Shown: one piece after another, positions 11,837 to 24,333 of the stretch | How positions within the stretch are numbered: the first letter of the stretch is position 1 | How the letters are laid out: every line of letters begins with the position of its first letter | DNA from: Haemaphysalis longicornis | Taxonomy: Eukaryota > Arthropoda > Arachnida > Ixodida > Ixodidae | DNA length: 64,000 nucleotides | NCBI GenBank assembly: GCA_013339765.2 | Contig: JABSTR010003179.1 | Location: forward strand, 82,001 to 146,000 | Reading direction: 5' to 3' | Made by a program: the position numbers and the translations under genes | The notes under the pieces: generated by a model | Seen by the model: the letters and a program-made list of their open reading frames with translations, nothing else | The model's database searches: none | What the model was told of the DNA's origin: nothing

Positions 11837-12532
11837 GACGAGCGTTCGGCATTTCCTTTGTATTTTCAACTGCGGACATCATACACAAATGATTTGCTCA
11901 ACAGCTTCGCTATTAAAAATCATTTTTTTACAAAAACCTCTGAGCAAGACCGGGGATGAAGCGATTCTGTATGGTGTTTATGAAGGAAAAAAAAAAACTG
12001 GGTGGTTCTAATCTGCATTGTGGGCGAAAAGTTGCAGTTTCCATATATTATACACTCATTTGAGATGGGTAACAATTATAAGTTCTACTGATAAAAGGGG
12101 GTTCATGTGAAGCTTGGCCTAAGTGAAAACGAAAACGACCAAAATCGAAGCGCAGTGACGGCAAAACTAAAACGAAAACCCTTCTGCCAAAATCAAAAGG
12201 CAATGACCGAAATCAAAATGCAGAACCATCGATCGACCACAACGAAACCCTTTCATTTTGCTGAGCTTTAGCCGAACGCAATTGTTTGGTACAAATACGT
12301 TAATGCAGAGCATTATCTGCAAATGTTGGGAACTTCACCGTTCTCCAATCGCTACCCGCTCTTTCGCGGAGCGAACTACGCGCGGCCTACCCATGCCGCG
12401 CAAGAAGGTGAACTGCCCGACGAGAGCGGGCGACCGCGCCTGCGAGCGACGACGCTGATTCGCTCCCATTGTGGCCTGATCCAGCGCGACCCCTGTGGCC
12501 ATGCGCCCGAGCCAGCTGCCAACGGCGAGCGA
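11837..12532. other. unassigned sequence left of the LINE
   Basis: An A-rich stretch with AAAACGAAAAC-like motifs (12120-12190), then GC-rich sequence up to the LINE target site. The target-site flank continues after 19821. Confidence 0.4.
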
Positions 12533-12723
12533 GAGCTGCGTATAAGAATGATGATGATAGTTGGTGTTTCATGGCGCAAGGCCAACGAGGGCAAAGAGCG
12601 CCAGAAAAGAAGTTATATAATGAAGCGAAGTGATTACGACAAAAAGGTAGGTATAAAAACATGTAAGCCGAACGTAGTAAATTAAAGGTAATAGTGATGG
12701 CTGGTGTATAGGGCCAGATTTGA

Positions 12724-15700
12724 TTATGCGTGATATGAGATAAGGTTTAAAAACTTAACATCTGACAAATAATCAAACACACGTTTCACAGAAACACTGG
12801 CATCGTCACCTAGAAACAGCGATGGATGTAGTGGGATATGTTGTCTGTAGAGTTCTCTGAAGTGTTTGTGTCGTGTTGTGTGAAGTGCCTTGCAAGTTAT
12901 TAGTATGTGGACTACGGATAGGCCCTCCCCGCACCTGCTACACAGGGGTCTTGGAGATCCCGTGAGCAGGTGGGAATGTGTTGCATGCGTGTGGCCTATC
13001 CGTAATCGAGCCAGGGTAACTTCGTTGTGTCTGTTGTGAGTATCAGTGGCGTATGCCCCCAAGAGTGGCTTTATAATGTGTAGTTTGTTGTCAGTCTGCT
13101 GATTCCAGTGTGCTTGCCATGTTGTGCGAAGGTGTTGTCTGATGTGTGGTTTCACGTCGGTGTAGGGTAATGTGGTGATGTCTACTGCATTCGAGAGTGT
13201 AGCAGCAGCGGCCATTCGATCCGCGGCTTCGTTCCCGGCTATACCACAGTGGCCAGGGACCCAGCACAGGACGAGTTCAAATTTGTGGACATACACTGAC
13301 ATAATACCTTTGATGATAAGATTTACAACGTGATTTTTTGAAGACTTTGTTGATGACAATGCCCGCACAACACTGAGGGAATCTGTATAGATAATGGATT
13401 GTGGGGTGTGGCTTTGGAGTATATGATTAACAACAAGAAGTTACACCATAAGCCTCTGCCGTAAAGATACTTGTATTACTGTTAAGAGTTCTAGTGACAC
13501 TAAGGCCGGGCCCATGCGCCGCGCAGGACACAGAGGTGGCAGTTCTAGAGGCGTCAGTATAAAATTCAGAACACTGATACCTCTGCTGCAAATACAAAAA
13601 GTGCTGCAGGATTGCACATGTGGGAGCTCGCTTTTTATCTAGATGTGTAAACGATGTGTCGCATGATACAGGGCGGAGATGCCATGGTGCTATAAAATCC
13701 GTTAGAGAAACTTTGGATTGTATCTAAAAAGGAGACAGCAAGCTCTGACGCCTCCTCTCTAACTCTGTAAGAGAAGGGGCGCAGAGAACGATGGTCGATT
13801 TAAAAGGAGTTCAGTCATGGACGTATCATGAAAAACTGATTTAAAAGGATGGTGAGGCATGGATGAAATTTTAAAAGCATAAAGGAGATCTGTGTAAGCT
13901 CGCTGACGTGTGTAGGTTCCATTTGTTGCACTCCACATAGAGGCTTTCGACCTGGGCTAGTGCGGAAGGCGCCACCGCCAGGCGGAGCCCGAGATGGAGC
14001 ACTGGGTCCAGCATTTTGAGGGATGTTTTACTTGCTGACCCATAAACAACGCTACCATAGTCCAATCGTGAACCTATCAAGCTGGTAAAAAACACGTAAG
14101 AGAAGTTCTTTGTCAGCACCAAAAGAGATGTGCGACAGAACCTTCAGGATATTCATTGTTTTTAAGCATTTATGTTTCAGTTGTTTTATGTGTGGATGAA
14201 TGTGAGCTTTTCGTCAAAGATAATACCCAAGAACTTGTGTTCCTTTTTTACAGGAATAGAGACACCGTGGAGTTGAATGTCTGGATCCGGCCGGATACCA
14301 CGCCTCTTGGAAAACAAAATACAAGTGCACTTCCCGGGATTAATTTAAAAACCATCGCTATCTGCCCAGCCAGCTAGCTTGTTAACACCAAGCTGGACCT
14401 GGCGCTCACAGACAGACAAGTTTACAGGATTTAAAGGAGAGTTGAATGTCGTCTACATAGACTGAACAGGAAATCGACGGTGGCAGCGCCTTCCTAAGGG
14501 AATTCATTTTCACAATAAAAAGGGTGCAACTTAAAACTCCACCTAGCGGCACTCCATTTTCCTGCACATGAACCCTAGAGAGTGCAGTTCCAACTCGCAC
14601 ACGAAAGGTTCTTTGGGACAAGTAGCTGGCAAGTGTGTTTATCATGTTACCTGACATGCCGAAGGACTTGAGGTCGCTTAGGATGCCATACCGCCACGCG
14701 GTATCGTACGCTTTTTTCCAGATCAAAGAATACCGCCATACAATATTGTTTGTGGAGGAAAGCATCCTTTATTTTGGACTCGAGCGCGACGAGTTGGTCG
14801 TTGGTGGACCACCCCGCACTGAAGCCTGCCTGGCAGCCCTCGAGAAGACCATTGTACTCAAGAAAGTACACAAGTCTCCTGTTTATCATCTTCTCGAGGA
14901 GCTTGCCCAGGCAGCTTGTGAGGGCGATGGGCCGATAGCTAGCAAGAGAGGAAGGGTCCTTTCCCTCCTTCAGGAAAGCCACTACTATGGCCTCCCTCCA
15001 AAAGCGAGGAATGTGCCCCGAAAGCCATATGTTGTTGTATAGATGTAGGAGTGTTTCAAGAGTGTCTGGGTGTAGGTGTTGTATCATGGTGTATGTGATT
15101 TTGTCTGCACCTGGAGCTGAAGGCTTACATGCGCTCAGAGCAACCTTCAGCTCATGAATAGAAAAAGGAGAATTGTAAGAAGTGTGCGACTTGTTGTTAT
15201 CACGCAGGGACTTCTTTTCTACAGATGTCTTGTGTTTCATGAAAGTGTTAGTGTAGTGTGCTGAACTGGACACGTGTTCGAACTGTTGTGCAAGTGTGTT
15301 AGCCTGGTCTTCCAGTGTGTCCCCTGTTGTACTAACCAGGGGCAGGCTGTGTGTCTGTTGTCCTTTTAGTTTTCGTATTCGTGTCCAGACTTTGTGTGCG
15401 TCAGTGTATGAGTTGATGGAAGTGAGGAAGGTGCGCCACTCTCCCTTTTCGCCTCACGACGCACTCGCTTCCCAAAAGCCTTTGCCCGTTTAAAAGAAAT
15501 GAGGTTATCTGACGTGGGGTACCGGCGAAGGACACCCCACGCCTTGTTCTGGGCCTCTCGCGCCCGCCTACAGTCCTCGTTCCACCAGGGCCTCCTTGGG
15601 TTGCGGGATGCACTGGAGGCCTGGGGCATAGACTTTTCGGCGGCGTCGAGTATGTGTGCCGTGACGAGTTGGGCTGCTTCCTCCACGTGTAGGTGTTTTA

Positions 15701-16458
15701 TGGTTGTGTGGTGTAGTTTAGATGTTTCTGTGAATGTGCTCCAGTTGCTTTTGACTCATTAAACCTGTTATGGGAAGATGGACTGCATGGGCCTTTACCT
15801 ATGTACGTTAGGGAAGTGGGGAAATGGTCACTACCATATGGGTCTGTGCCCACACCCCACTCAAGACATGGAAAGAGAACTGCGGAGCCAATCGCCAAGT
15901 CAAGATGCGAGTATGTATTGTGTCCTAAGTTATGGTATGTAGGCTGTTTTTTGTTGAAAAGGCATGCTCCGGAGGATGTAAGAAACTTCTCTATCAGGCG
16001 AACCGGCGGCATCCGTTCTGGAGGAGCCCCCAAAGAGAGTTGTGCGCATTAAGGTCGCCTGTTAGTATGTATGGTTCGGGCAGCTGGTCAACCAGTGCCT
16101 CGAAATCAGAGCTCAGAAGTGCAAAATCAGGAGGAATGTAAATGGAGCATACCGTTATCAACCTATTAAATATTATCGTACGGATTGCTACAGCCTCGAG
16201 GACAGTGTTCAGAGTGACAGGGTGGCAGGCTAAGGATTTCCGGGCAATTATGGCCACACCGCCAGAAGAGTGTGTGCAGCCATCCCTGTCCTTTCTGAAG
16301 ACCATGTAACTATTCAAGAAATTTGTGTGCTTGGAATTCAAATGTGTCTCCTGAACACACATTACACTTGGCTGATTAGCATGCAGTAGTTCGTATACAT
16401 CGTCAAGATTTTTAAGAAGGCCTCTACAGTTCCATTGAATTATGTTTTCTCTTCCCAT
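12724..16458 (-). pseudogene. LINE ORF2 polyprotein (endonuclease, reverse transcriptase, RNase H), frameshifted
   Basis: The APE-type endonuclease begins at 16458 with IIQWNCRGLL and QETHL, followed by GDLNAHNSLWG and, in another frame, SDHFPTSLTY, so the catalytic Asn, Glu, Asp and His signatures are all recognisable. A PWWNEDCRRAREAQNKAW linker lies near 15590. Reverse transcriptase spans about 15273-14400 with the catalytic YVDD at 14448-14459. The thumb (RLDYGSVVYGSASKTSLKML) is at about 14060. RNase H is at 13368-12724 with WVPGHCGIAGNEAAD, ending in a CSRCGEG...H...C zinc motif. At least three frameshifts and gaps between segments make it non-functional. Confidence 0.88.
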
Positions 16459-17522
16459 TATTTAGTGTTGGAGCTACTGGAGTGTGTGTGTTTGTTTATG
16501 TGTCGTCTTTCGGGGCTGTGACTCTCGCCTTTTTTGGCTTGTCTGGAGGCTTTGGCGTCGGGACGCGTTCCTTGCGCTGCGTTGCAGGCAGGAACGGCCC
16601 GACATCCATGTCGTCGTCGGATGTCCGAGGGGTGCCCGACGGACCGGGCCCCCCGGACTTGGCCCCCCCTCGGGAGCCCTCCGTTTGAGCCGCCACCACC
16701 GAGGGCATCCGGGGCGCCAGAGGTGGCACGGGCGGTGCGGTGGCGGTGGGAACCGGTGCGGGGCCCGTGGTGTCCATCACCTCGGTACCCTCCAACGCAC
16801 TGGAGGAGGGGGAGACAGAGGCGGGAGCGGCACCGGTCCCGACGGAAGAGGTTGCCACCACAACCGCTGCTGCCTCAGCAAGCGGCGTGATGGCGGGTTA
16901 GGCGCCAGAGGCAACCCAGGGGGGGGGGGGGGAGGGACCAGGTCAGACTGGCTGAACTGGGTTCCTGTGGAAACCAGACGCCGCTCCGCCCCCCGGCGAG
17001 CTGCGTCGGCGTACCTCCCCAGGGGGAAAGAGGCGAACCTCTTTCGCGCCTCTGGGAAGGTAAGGTTCTCAGTGACTTTCACCTTGATGATCTCCTTCTC
17101 CTGTTTGAATTTCTCGCATGTTCTAGAGTAGGCCCCGTGGGGCCCCTGGCAGTTAGCACACATGAGGGTTTGCGATGGGCAGTTGTCTGATGGATGATCG
17201 TGTTGTGCGCACTTGGCGCATGTTAGTCGACCACGGCAGGCGGTAGTGCCATGCCCAAACCGCTGGCATTTAAAACACCCGGCGGGGGTTGGGGGATGTA
17301 TGGCCTGACGGGGGCAATGAATGAAACCTGCATTTACTGATTCAGGAACTGTGGAATGGTCAAAAGTCAATATTACATGTTTTGTTAGGATTTCCTTGTT
17401 ATCTCTACGAATCATGATACGCCTCACTGCTGTCACACCTTGGTCCTTAAGGCCTTCCAACAGATCAGTGTCAGTTTCATTCATTAGATCTGACTCAGAG
17501 ATCACACCCTGGGAGCTATTAA

Positions 17523-19194
17523 AGGGACACTGAAGTGAATTTGTCAAGCTCCCGTTTTTGCTTGCACTGCGTAGACTGGCTCAAATTAGCACACTTTTCA
17601 TCGTTTATCCGGTTGACAAATCGGTAATTATTTTATAAAGCGCGAAATAGAAAAAATACCATGCGCGGTTTGCGGCGGCCGCACCAACTAAGGCTGTGAC
17701 GTTGAGAGGAGGGGCGCCGTGATTGGACGATGCCCAAGGTTAGCAATCACACAAGTTTCGGTTTCGGTTCTGTAAAACATAACCAATGGCTTTTGTTGGA
17801 TGGGCATTCTCAATATCTCAGTAATCATCGTACCGCGCTTCTGCCATGTTGTCGGCTGTAAAATGCACAAGATAAGCCTCCCAGGACGGCTTGTAGTCGT
17901 AGCATTCACTAGCCGAGACCTACGCAGTGCATGAACGCCCTCCGCGTACCGCGCAGACGCCCAAATGTCATGCGCTTTTCCCCCATATTTGGAGCTTGCC
18001 TCCCTCATGCCTGTATCGTAAAAAGCGTGTTCGCACCAGGCCAAGGGTCTGTTCATTCTGGCCTGTGCCCGCTGCCTGCAAGCAGTCGGTGCTTATGGCA
18101 ACAGCACGCCAACGAGAACTCGCTAGCGCGCCAGTGCCAGCCTGCGCGCGTTTTGTAAACTAGTTCGTGTAGCCATGAACGTTGCGGCCCCAAAAAAGGT
18201 GAACTCAATATAGAAAACATCGGCGGAAAACAAAAAAAGTTAACTTACAAAAAGAAAAGCACGTACCCGCGGGGATTCGAACTCGTGACTCGCAAAACAT
18301 TTGCGGTGAATTCCTAGCGCCCCAGACTGCTAGGCCACGGAGCGGGACGCGAATGCCTTGCTAATATAGGGTATATATTGCACAACCGGTTTACACTTTT
18401 ATTTAGTTTTGGCATTTCAAGCCGCTTAGGTGACTATTTGTTGTACTGCGATCGTGCAGTAAGCGTCGCCCGAGTTCCACAGTAGCTCACGTCAGCAATT
18501 GCATTTCGTAGACGGAAAAGCGTTCGCAGATGCGTAGTCGTGCTTGCTGACCGCTGTGCTTGTTCGCCCAGCGCAAAAAAGTGCTTCCCGCGCCCTAGTT
18601 TTACGCTGTACGGTAAAAATATCAGTTGATTTTATTTGCTTAGTACCTATATTGACTTCGCTGACTCTTCTCCCGCCTTCAAGAGGCCTTATATTTTCCT
18701 ACTGGCGTACCAGTCAGCGAAGCGTCGCATGTGCAGCGCTTGTGTGAAGCGACCTTGACTTGGAGCTAGATGCAGTGTACAAACAAACCAAGTAAAGAAA
18801 GGCGCATTCTTTCATTCACAAACGTGTCCTGGCTTCGTTTCAACTAAGCGAACGAATTGCGACCAAGCAATTTTTTTTTAACCTCCTTGATTGCGACGAC
18901 CCGCCGGCGACCGGCGGACGAAACGCTGGGCCGACTGACTCTGTCGGCCGGGGAGCCGTGCAGTAGCGCAGCCGTGGCGCAGCCAATTGCCAGCTCATCC
19001 CCTCCTGACGTCACACGAAAACGCCACAGAAAATGGGCGAGCGTAAAGAGAGGAGGACAGCGTTTTCGAATTAGTTTTTCTACTAAATAAAATCGCGTAA
19101 ACGCGCCTAGAGTGGTCGAAACATGGCCTGGGGACTCCGGACTACAATTTGCGCTAGTAATCCCGCAATGTTTACATATCACTTCAGTGTCCCT
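17523..19194. mobile_element. non-autonomous piggyBac-like (TTAA) DNA transposon inside the LINE
   Basis: 1672 bp bounded by a perfect 16-bp terminal inverted repeat, AGGGACACTGAAGTGA (17523-17538 and 19179-19194), and flanked by TTAA at 17519-17522 and 19195-19198. TTAA duplication is the signature of piggyBac-type transposases. No transposase frame is present, so it depended on another copy. It contains a tRNA-like segment on the minus strand (18261-18351). It must be younger than the LINE it interrupts. Confidence 0.88.
18261..18351 (-). repeat. tRNA-like sequence (SINE head or tRNA pseudogene)
   Basis: On the minus strand there is an A-box-like TGGCCTAGCAGTCTGG, a B-box-like GAGTTCGAATCC and partly pairing ends (CGTCCCGC with GCGGGTACG). 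The spacing is about 91 nt and the T stem has mismatches, so it is not a canonical tRNA. It is carried inside the TTAA element and has been moved with it. Confidence 0.5.
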
Positions 19195-19821
19195 TTAAGG
19201 CTGCGGTGGGGTGTGACCCTGATGTCGAGATCTGCGATGCGAGTTTGAGTCAAGAGATTTGTAGCTTGTTGCTTGTTATTCACTTCTACAAGAACTTCTC
19301 CTGTTCTGAGTTTTTTGGCTTTGTAGGACTGACCAACAATGCCCTCAAGAAATTTGGAGATCAGGAAGACAGACTTTGTGGCAAGGGGGTTCGACGCATC
19401 AACAGATTCGATTACCAAAAACCTAGCATAGTTGTCCGGCTTTGGGAAACTCGTCGTTGGCAACGGAGGAAAGGATACTTCGGTGCGGCCCCTTTTAGGG
19501 GGCCGATCTTTGGATTTGGAAAATTTGGAAGCCATATATCATAGTATAAAAGCAGGGAGGACGGGGGTACTTTCTCCTTTGACCTTACCCTGGTAGTCAA
19601 AGAGGCCCGGAGCTCCCTGCCTGGTAGACAGGCAGGGAGCCCATCGGCCGGAGCTTGACCAAGGCTCCGACGGCCACCGTTAGAGGTTTCTACCCTTCAC
19701 CTTAAAAACACATCACCACGGTAGGGCACAGCTTATGTTGGGGGGCTCGGGGTCCGCGGTATCGCCAGTACCGTCACCATGAATACTCAAGGTGCCCCGT
19801 GCGGGGAGCTGCGTATAAGAA

Positions 19822-22800
19822 GGGGAATGCCCGGGAGGGTGTCAATCTGAAATCCAATCTATAAGCCCCAACAGGGCACAGTCAACACTTTATCCCTTGC
19901 CAATCCCGCCAAGTGGGCACGTGCCAACGTCAAGGACATCATCATCGTCGTCGTCATCATCATAAGAGCACGTGAATAAAGTTGGCTTTGCCGCAAAGCG
20001 TTTCTGCGTACGCCACCAGTCAGCCAACACAAGCTTCGCTTGAAAAAAAAGTACCGGGAACGGGATGAGCGGTAGTTGAGCATTGAGGAACTAAAGCAAA
20101 AACACAAAAAGAGGCAAAGCAACGAAATAGTTCAAAAGCGGTGGCAGGACACAACAAGCAGAAAAGCGAATAAAAATGCGACGAAATGGTTAAAGAGCAG
20201 CGCAGGGAGATGACAGGCAGAACATACGGGGGAAAATGTGCTCCTTTTCTTCTTCTTCTTCCTCGTCCACTCCTAACAGGAGCGGCGCGTAGCCAGAACG
20301 AGTTAAAAATATGGCCCGGGCGACTCACGCCTCGCAGTTAACCCTCCCACGTAGCTCTGGCGAACAAGCGAGCCAAGCAAAGCGGCGCATCGTCAAATAG
20401 TGAAACGGGGAGTCCGTGTTGCCAGGGCCGAGAAAGATGAACGTCCGGTGAACCGACCCGCGCGGGCGAAAACAATCGCGCAGTAAAGCAGGCAGGGAGA
20501 ACCTCCTCCAAAGTGCTCGCCTCCTTCCGCCGGCGGTCTGTCCGAAAAGACCGCGCGCGCAAGACGGGGGCGAAACACCGCAGCCACTCACCTCCTACCT
20601 CGCGCCCAAGCAAATCAGTCGCGAAAGAATCGACGAGACGCAAATACGTAGCTTGGTAGAGGTTTCCGACTTGAGAAACACTTTCCCGTAGACGGACCTA
20701 CACTGCGAACGACTTTTTCGAGCGAGGTGAGCTTGGGGAGAGATGCGAGGCCTTCTGTTAGCTTGGAGGTAAAACGCGCAGTCGACGGCTGCTGCTGCTA
20801 CCACTACTATCCCGCCGGGCGAGAATCGGACGGGGGGGAGCGGAGGCCTCCGCTGAAAGACATACGGAACGAAAAAGGTGGACGGAACAAGAAGAAAAGT
20901 GGTTGGTTGAAACGATTCCAACTCTCTCTCGGCTCGTCGTCGTCCGCAGTCAACGTGCTCGCTCGGCATTGCTCTTGTTTTTGTCCTTTTTCTCTCCCGC
21001 GAGTGGGAGTGCGTCAGACACCGTCGGCCCTTCTTTTCTTCTCTTCTATTTCTTCTTCGTACCACAGCGCCAGCCTTTTCATTTCGCCCCCCCCCCCCCC
21101 CCCCCCTGCCCCCTCCACCACCAAATCCCCCTTCGTTTTTTTTTTTATTCGTGTTTTTGTTTTTCTTTTTTTTTAAACCGCCAATTTTCCCTTCACTACG
21201 ACCACGTGAGCAGCAACGCGCTTTCTCCTTTCGTCCACGCCGATTTCCCTCCTATTCCATGCGCATCTTCGCGAGCGACTTGCAGTTGCGCGGTCATTTT
21301 TCGCGTCTTTCCCGTTGTTCCGCGCACGGATGCCACCATCGTGCATTCGTCATCCAGGCGATGTCCAAAGCGGGACAAGAAATAATACAACACTCGTAAG
21401 TAGTGTACTCCGCTAGAAGGCGCCGGAAGGGTTACGACATTTTAGGGTAAATGAGGTGGGCGCTAAGGAGAGCGAGAGAATATGACGCAACAAACTGAAC
21501 TCGAGAAAACCGGAGTAGAGCGCGATTTCTTCACCGCCACTCGGATGCCCGCTTTTCTCTCTAACAGTAGCTCAATTTCTTTTTTTCGTACCCGTGGTAT
21601 CATGGCCTTTTTTCCCCGTCTTTTCTTTCACCCCGCCCCCAATCACTCCCTATTGTCCCTCCCATTTCTTCCATTTTTCTTGTCGTTTCCCTTTCCCTAG
21701 ATTCTTACCAGACAGCATCTTCCCCTGATCCCGTAAAAGATAAAAGACACGTCCGCCTCCCCCCCCCCCCCCCCCCCCCCTTGTGTTTTCTCGGTCCGAC
21801 CTCCGCCCTGTCAGCTTTATCTCGTCTAGCAGCGCCTCGCTAAAGCTGCCCTCCGGTTCGGTTACGAAAGCGACGAGGACGGGTTCACGAGTTCGCTCGC
21901 GCGGCTAAATCTCTCCGCGAAGAGGCAGAGGGGGAAAGCGGGACAGAGGAGCAGTACGGGGAGATGGAGGGCACAATGCGCGTGGGAAAGAGGAGCAAAA
22001 GAAAAAAAGAAGCGACCAATGAAAATCTGGCGGGAAAAAAAAAATGAAAAAGGAAGCGCCTGTTGTGACCTGCGCGCGGCGTGCGTTCGTTCCAGTCTCC
22101 CTCTGTGTTGCCGCCGGGAGATTAAACGAGGCTGGGAGATTACTATACATAAATGTTCTGAGCGCGTGTGAGCGCGACCATTCAGTCCCTCCGCACTGAA
22201 CGAGCCTAAAAACGACACGGGATGCGACGCGAATCATTGCGCCGGAGCGGGCGAGACAGGAACGGGAGCGGGGATTACCGGTTTGCCGTAGTCGTCGAAC
22301 TCGTTTCCCCTTTTCTTCCCTTTTGTCCCCGGTGCTCTGTTGTCGCAATCTCGTCCGGGGCGCCTTTTGTAGTCGCGCTGTTGGGAGGTGAGTGCGGCGC
22401 TAGTACAAGCAGAAGGTGTGCGTGCTTTTCGTAGCTACGGACCGTGTACGAGTTAATAGAGAACGCGAGAGCCTACATTAGCGCACTGCAGAAAAAAGGA
22501 GATGGAGGAATGGAAAAAAGGGAAAGTGCGTGAAGCGGGGAAGGGGGGGGGGGGGTGAGAGACAGGACGGCTTAATGCCAGCGTGAAAGAAAAGATCGCG
22601 ACCATAATTAATATTGAGGACGACGTAGATAACGTAGATGTTTGCTCCAGCCGATTGAGAAACTGGTTACTCTAAGATTCATAGCGCCACGCAACCGATA
22701 TCGATGTCGTAACTGATATCGTAGAAAACATGAGGTAACGATAAAGTACGATAAAACAGATGAAGTACGATATCTACGAAACTGATATCGCAGAAAAAAG

Positions 22801-24263
22801 AGAAAATAAGAAACAACTTAATATTAATTAACAAGTTAAAAATGGTTAGATAATAAATAAGCTCAAGACATCCCTCGGAAAAACTGAATTCGAACACACC
22901 TTAAGGTGGAACGTATCAAAACTTAATCCAGTTGCATTAACAGAGCAGCGTCAACGCACAAACAGTTTTACACTGCAAGTGAAAAAAAAAAATCCGCACA
23001 GGAGGTCATAAATGATTTAACAAAGCGAGTGGGTACCCTCAGAAAGTATTCGATTAAAATATAAACTTAAATAAGAGTATTGAGAGAGAGAGAAAAAACA
23101 AAAAGTCTATTAAATACAGGTCACCCCGTTACCCTACGCGTTGATCGCAAAGAAACGTATCGGCTGTCCGAATAGAAATGGACGCGTAACGGACGGACCA
23201 AGTGCCGGAGGAACGGTCCTTGGCACGAAAGGCCGCCCGGTGACACAAATTATGAATCAATCTCTGGCTCGCCATCCGTAGCATCCCGTTTCTCGCACTC
23301 CATTCTCTCGTTATCGCCACTCTTGATGACCTCCCGCGGCTCCCGCACTCGTCCGACGATATTACCGACGTCGTTTTCTCAATGCATCACGTGCTTGTGC
23401 AACGCGATCTGCATACTGCTCGTTGCGAGCAGTAATCTCCGCACCGGCTTCTGCCCCCTGGCGACGAGAGCAAAAGAAAAATAGAAGGATGAAAAGGGCA
23501 ATATCGAGCCCCGTCGGCCGACTGAAAGTGAAACAACACCGGGAAATAAAAAAGAAAGGCACAAGCAGGCGAGTAATCAGACGAGCGCGGTCGCGGAGCG
23601 CCCGACGCCACTCGCCCGAGCAATATAATATAAATAGCGGCGCTCTTAAATGGAAGGAAGCAAGGGTTGCTCAAGAGGCCGCCCCACTCCGTTTCTGCTC
23701 GGCGTATATGGCGCGCACCTTCCCCTCGATTTCATCCCCCTTCTCCTCCTCCGGCTCGCATCTGCTGCTCTGCTCCTTATCATGTCTTGCGACACAACGC
23801 GCCGACCGCATCTCGAAGCTGGGGCGGGCGCCGTTTTTGACGTTGCGAAAGACAGTTCCCTCGTACGGATCTCCCCTCCCCCCAAGTTCCAGCTCCCCGC
23901 CGCAACCCCGGCTCTCGGTCGGTGATCGCAAGGCGCGGTCTTTCTATCGGTCCGCAGCACCCTTACTGTTTCACTGTTTATGTCCCCCACCACAATCTTT
24001 GATTCTGCCCCCCCCCCCCCCCTTCCACCCTCTATCCCCTGCCCCTCATGCATCTCACCTCTCTCTCGTCGTTTTCCCACCGCCCCGAATCTTGCCTCCT
24101 CAGACAAACGGGGCGACACCGATACAGAAAGCTTTCTTTGCGCCCGTGGCGCAATGTTTGTCCTTCTTTTCATTATAACCTGACCCCCGCCACTCCCTCC
24201 TTTATTCCCCCGACCGCCGCTCCCGTCTTTTCTGTTTGATTCGGTGGAAATTCATGTCCCGTT

Positions 24264-24333
<70 letters not shown>

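Larger units (their letters stand above)
16496..19535 (-). pseudogene. LINE ORF1 (gag-like, CCHC zinc knuckles), split by a nested transposon
   Basis: ORF1 would coat the LINE RNA and act as a nucleic acid chaperone. It starts MASKFSKSKDRPPKRGRTEV at 19535, runs to 19199, is interrupted by the TTAA element, and resumes at 17518. Removing the insert with one TTAA restores the frame (HRSL|NSSQGVISESDL). Three zinc knuckles follow at about 17110-17280: CFKCQRFGHGTTAC, CAKCAQHDHPSDNC and CANCQGPHGAYSRTC. A 14-base G run (minus-strand C run, near 16920) coincides with a frame change; the C-terminal frame ends TAPKDDT at 16496. Apart from the insertion and the homopolymer shift it is well preserved. 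Confidence 0.85.
12549..19805 (-). mobile_element. near full-length I-clade-like LINE, interrupted by a TTAA DNA element
   Basis: A non-LTR retrotransposon on the minus strand. It is flanked by a perfect 16-bp target duplication, GAGCTGCGTATAAGAA, at 12533-12548 and 19806-19821. The 3' end carries a short ATC-repeat tail (12549-12558). Reading from the right: about 270 bp of 5' UTR with two strong hairpins (12-bp perfect stem at 19612-19623/19629-19640), ORF1 with three zinc knuckles, and ORF2 with endonuclease, reverse transcriptase and RNase H. Subtracting the nested element (17523-19194) and one TTAA leaves about 5.6 kb. ORF2 has several frameshifts and is dead. RNase H plus CCHC ORF1 points to the I group and not Jockey. 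Confidence 0.9.

Noticed and set aside
18261..18351. Functional tRNA gene
   Set aside because: Too long between boxes, mismatched T stem and no clean anticodon arm.
20338..24178. Many 60-250 codon frames in the GC- and pyrimidine-rich region
   Set aside because: Overlapping on both strands, low-complexity (poly-Pro, Arg, Ser) and dependent on C runs; no family recognised.
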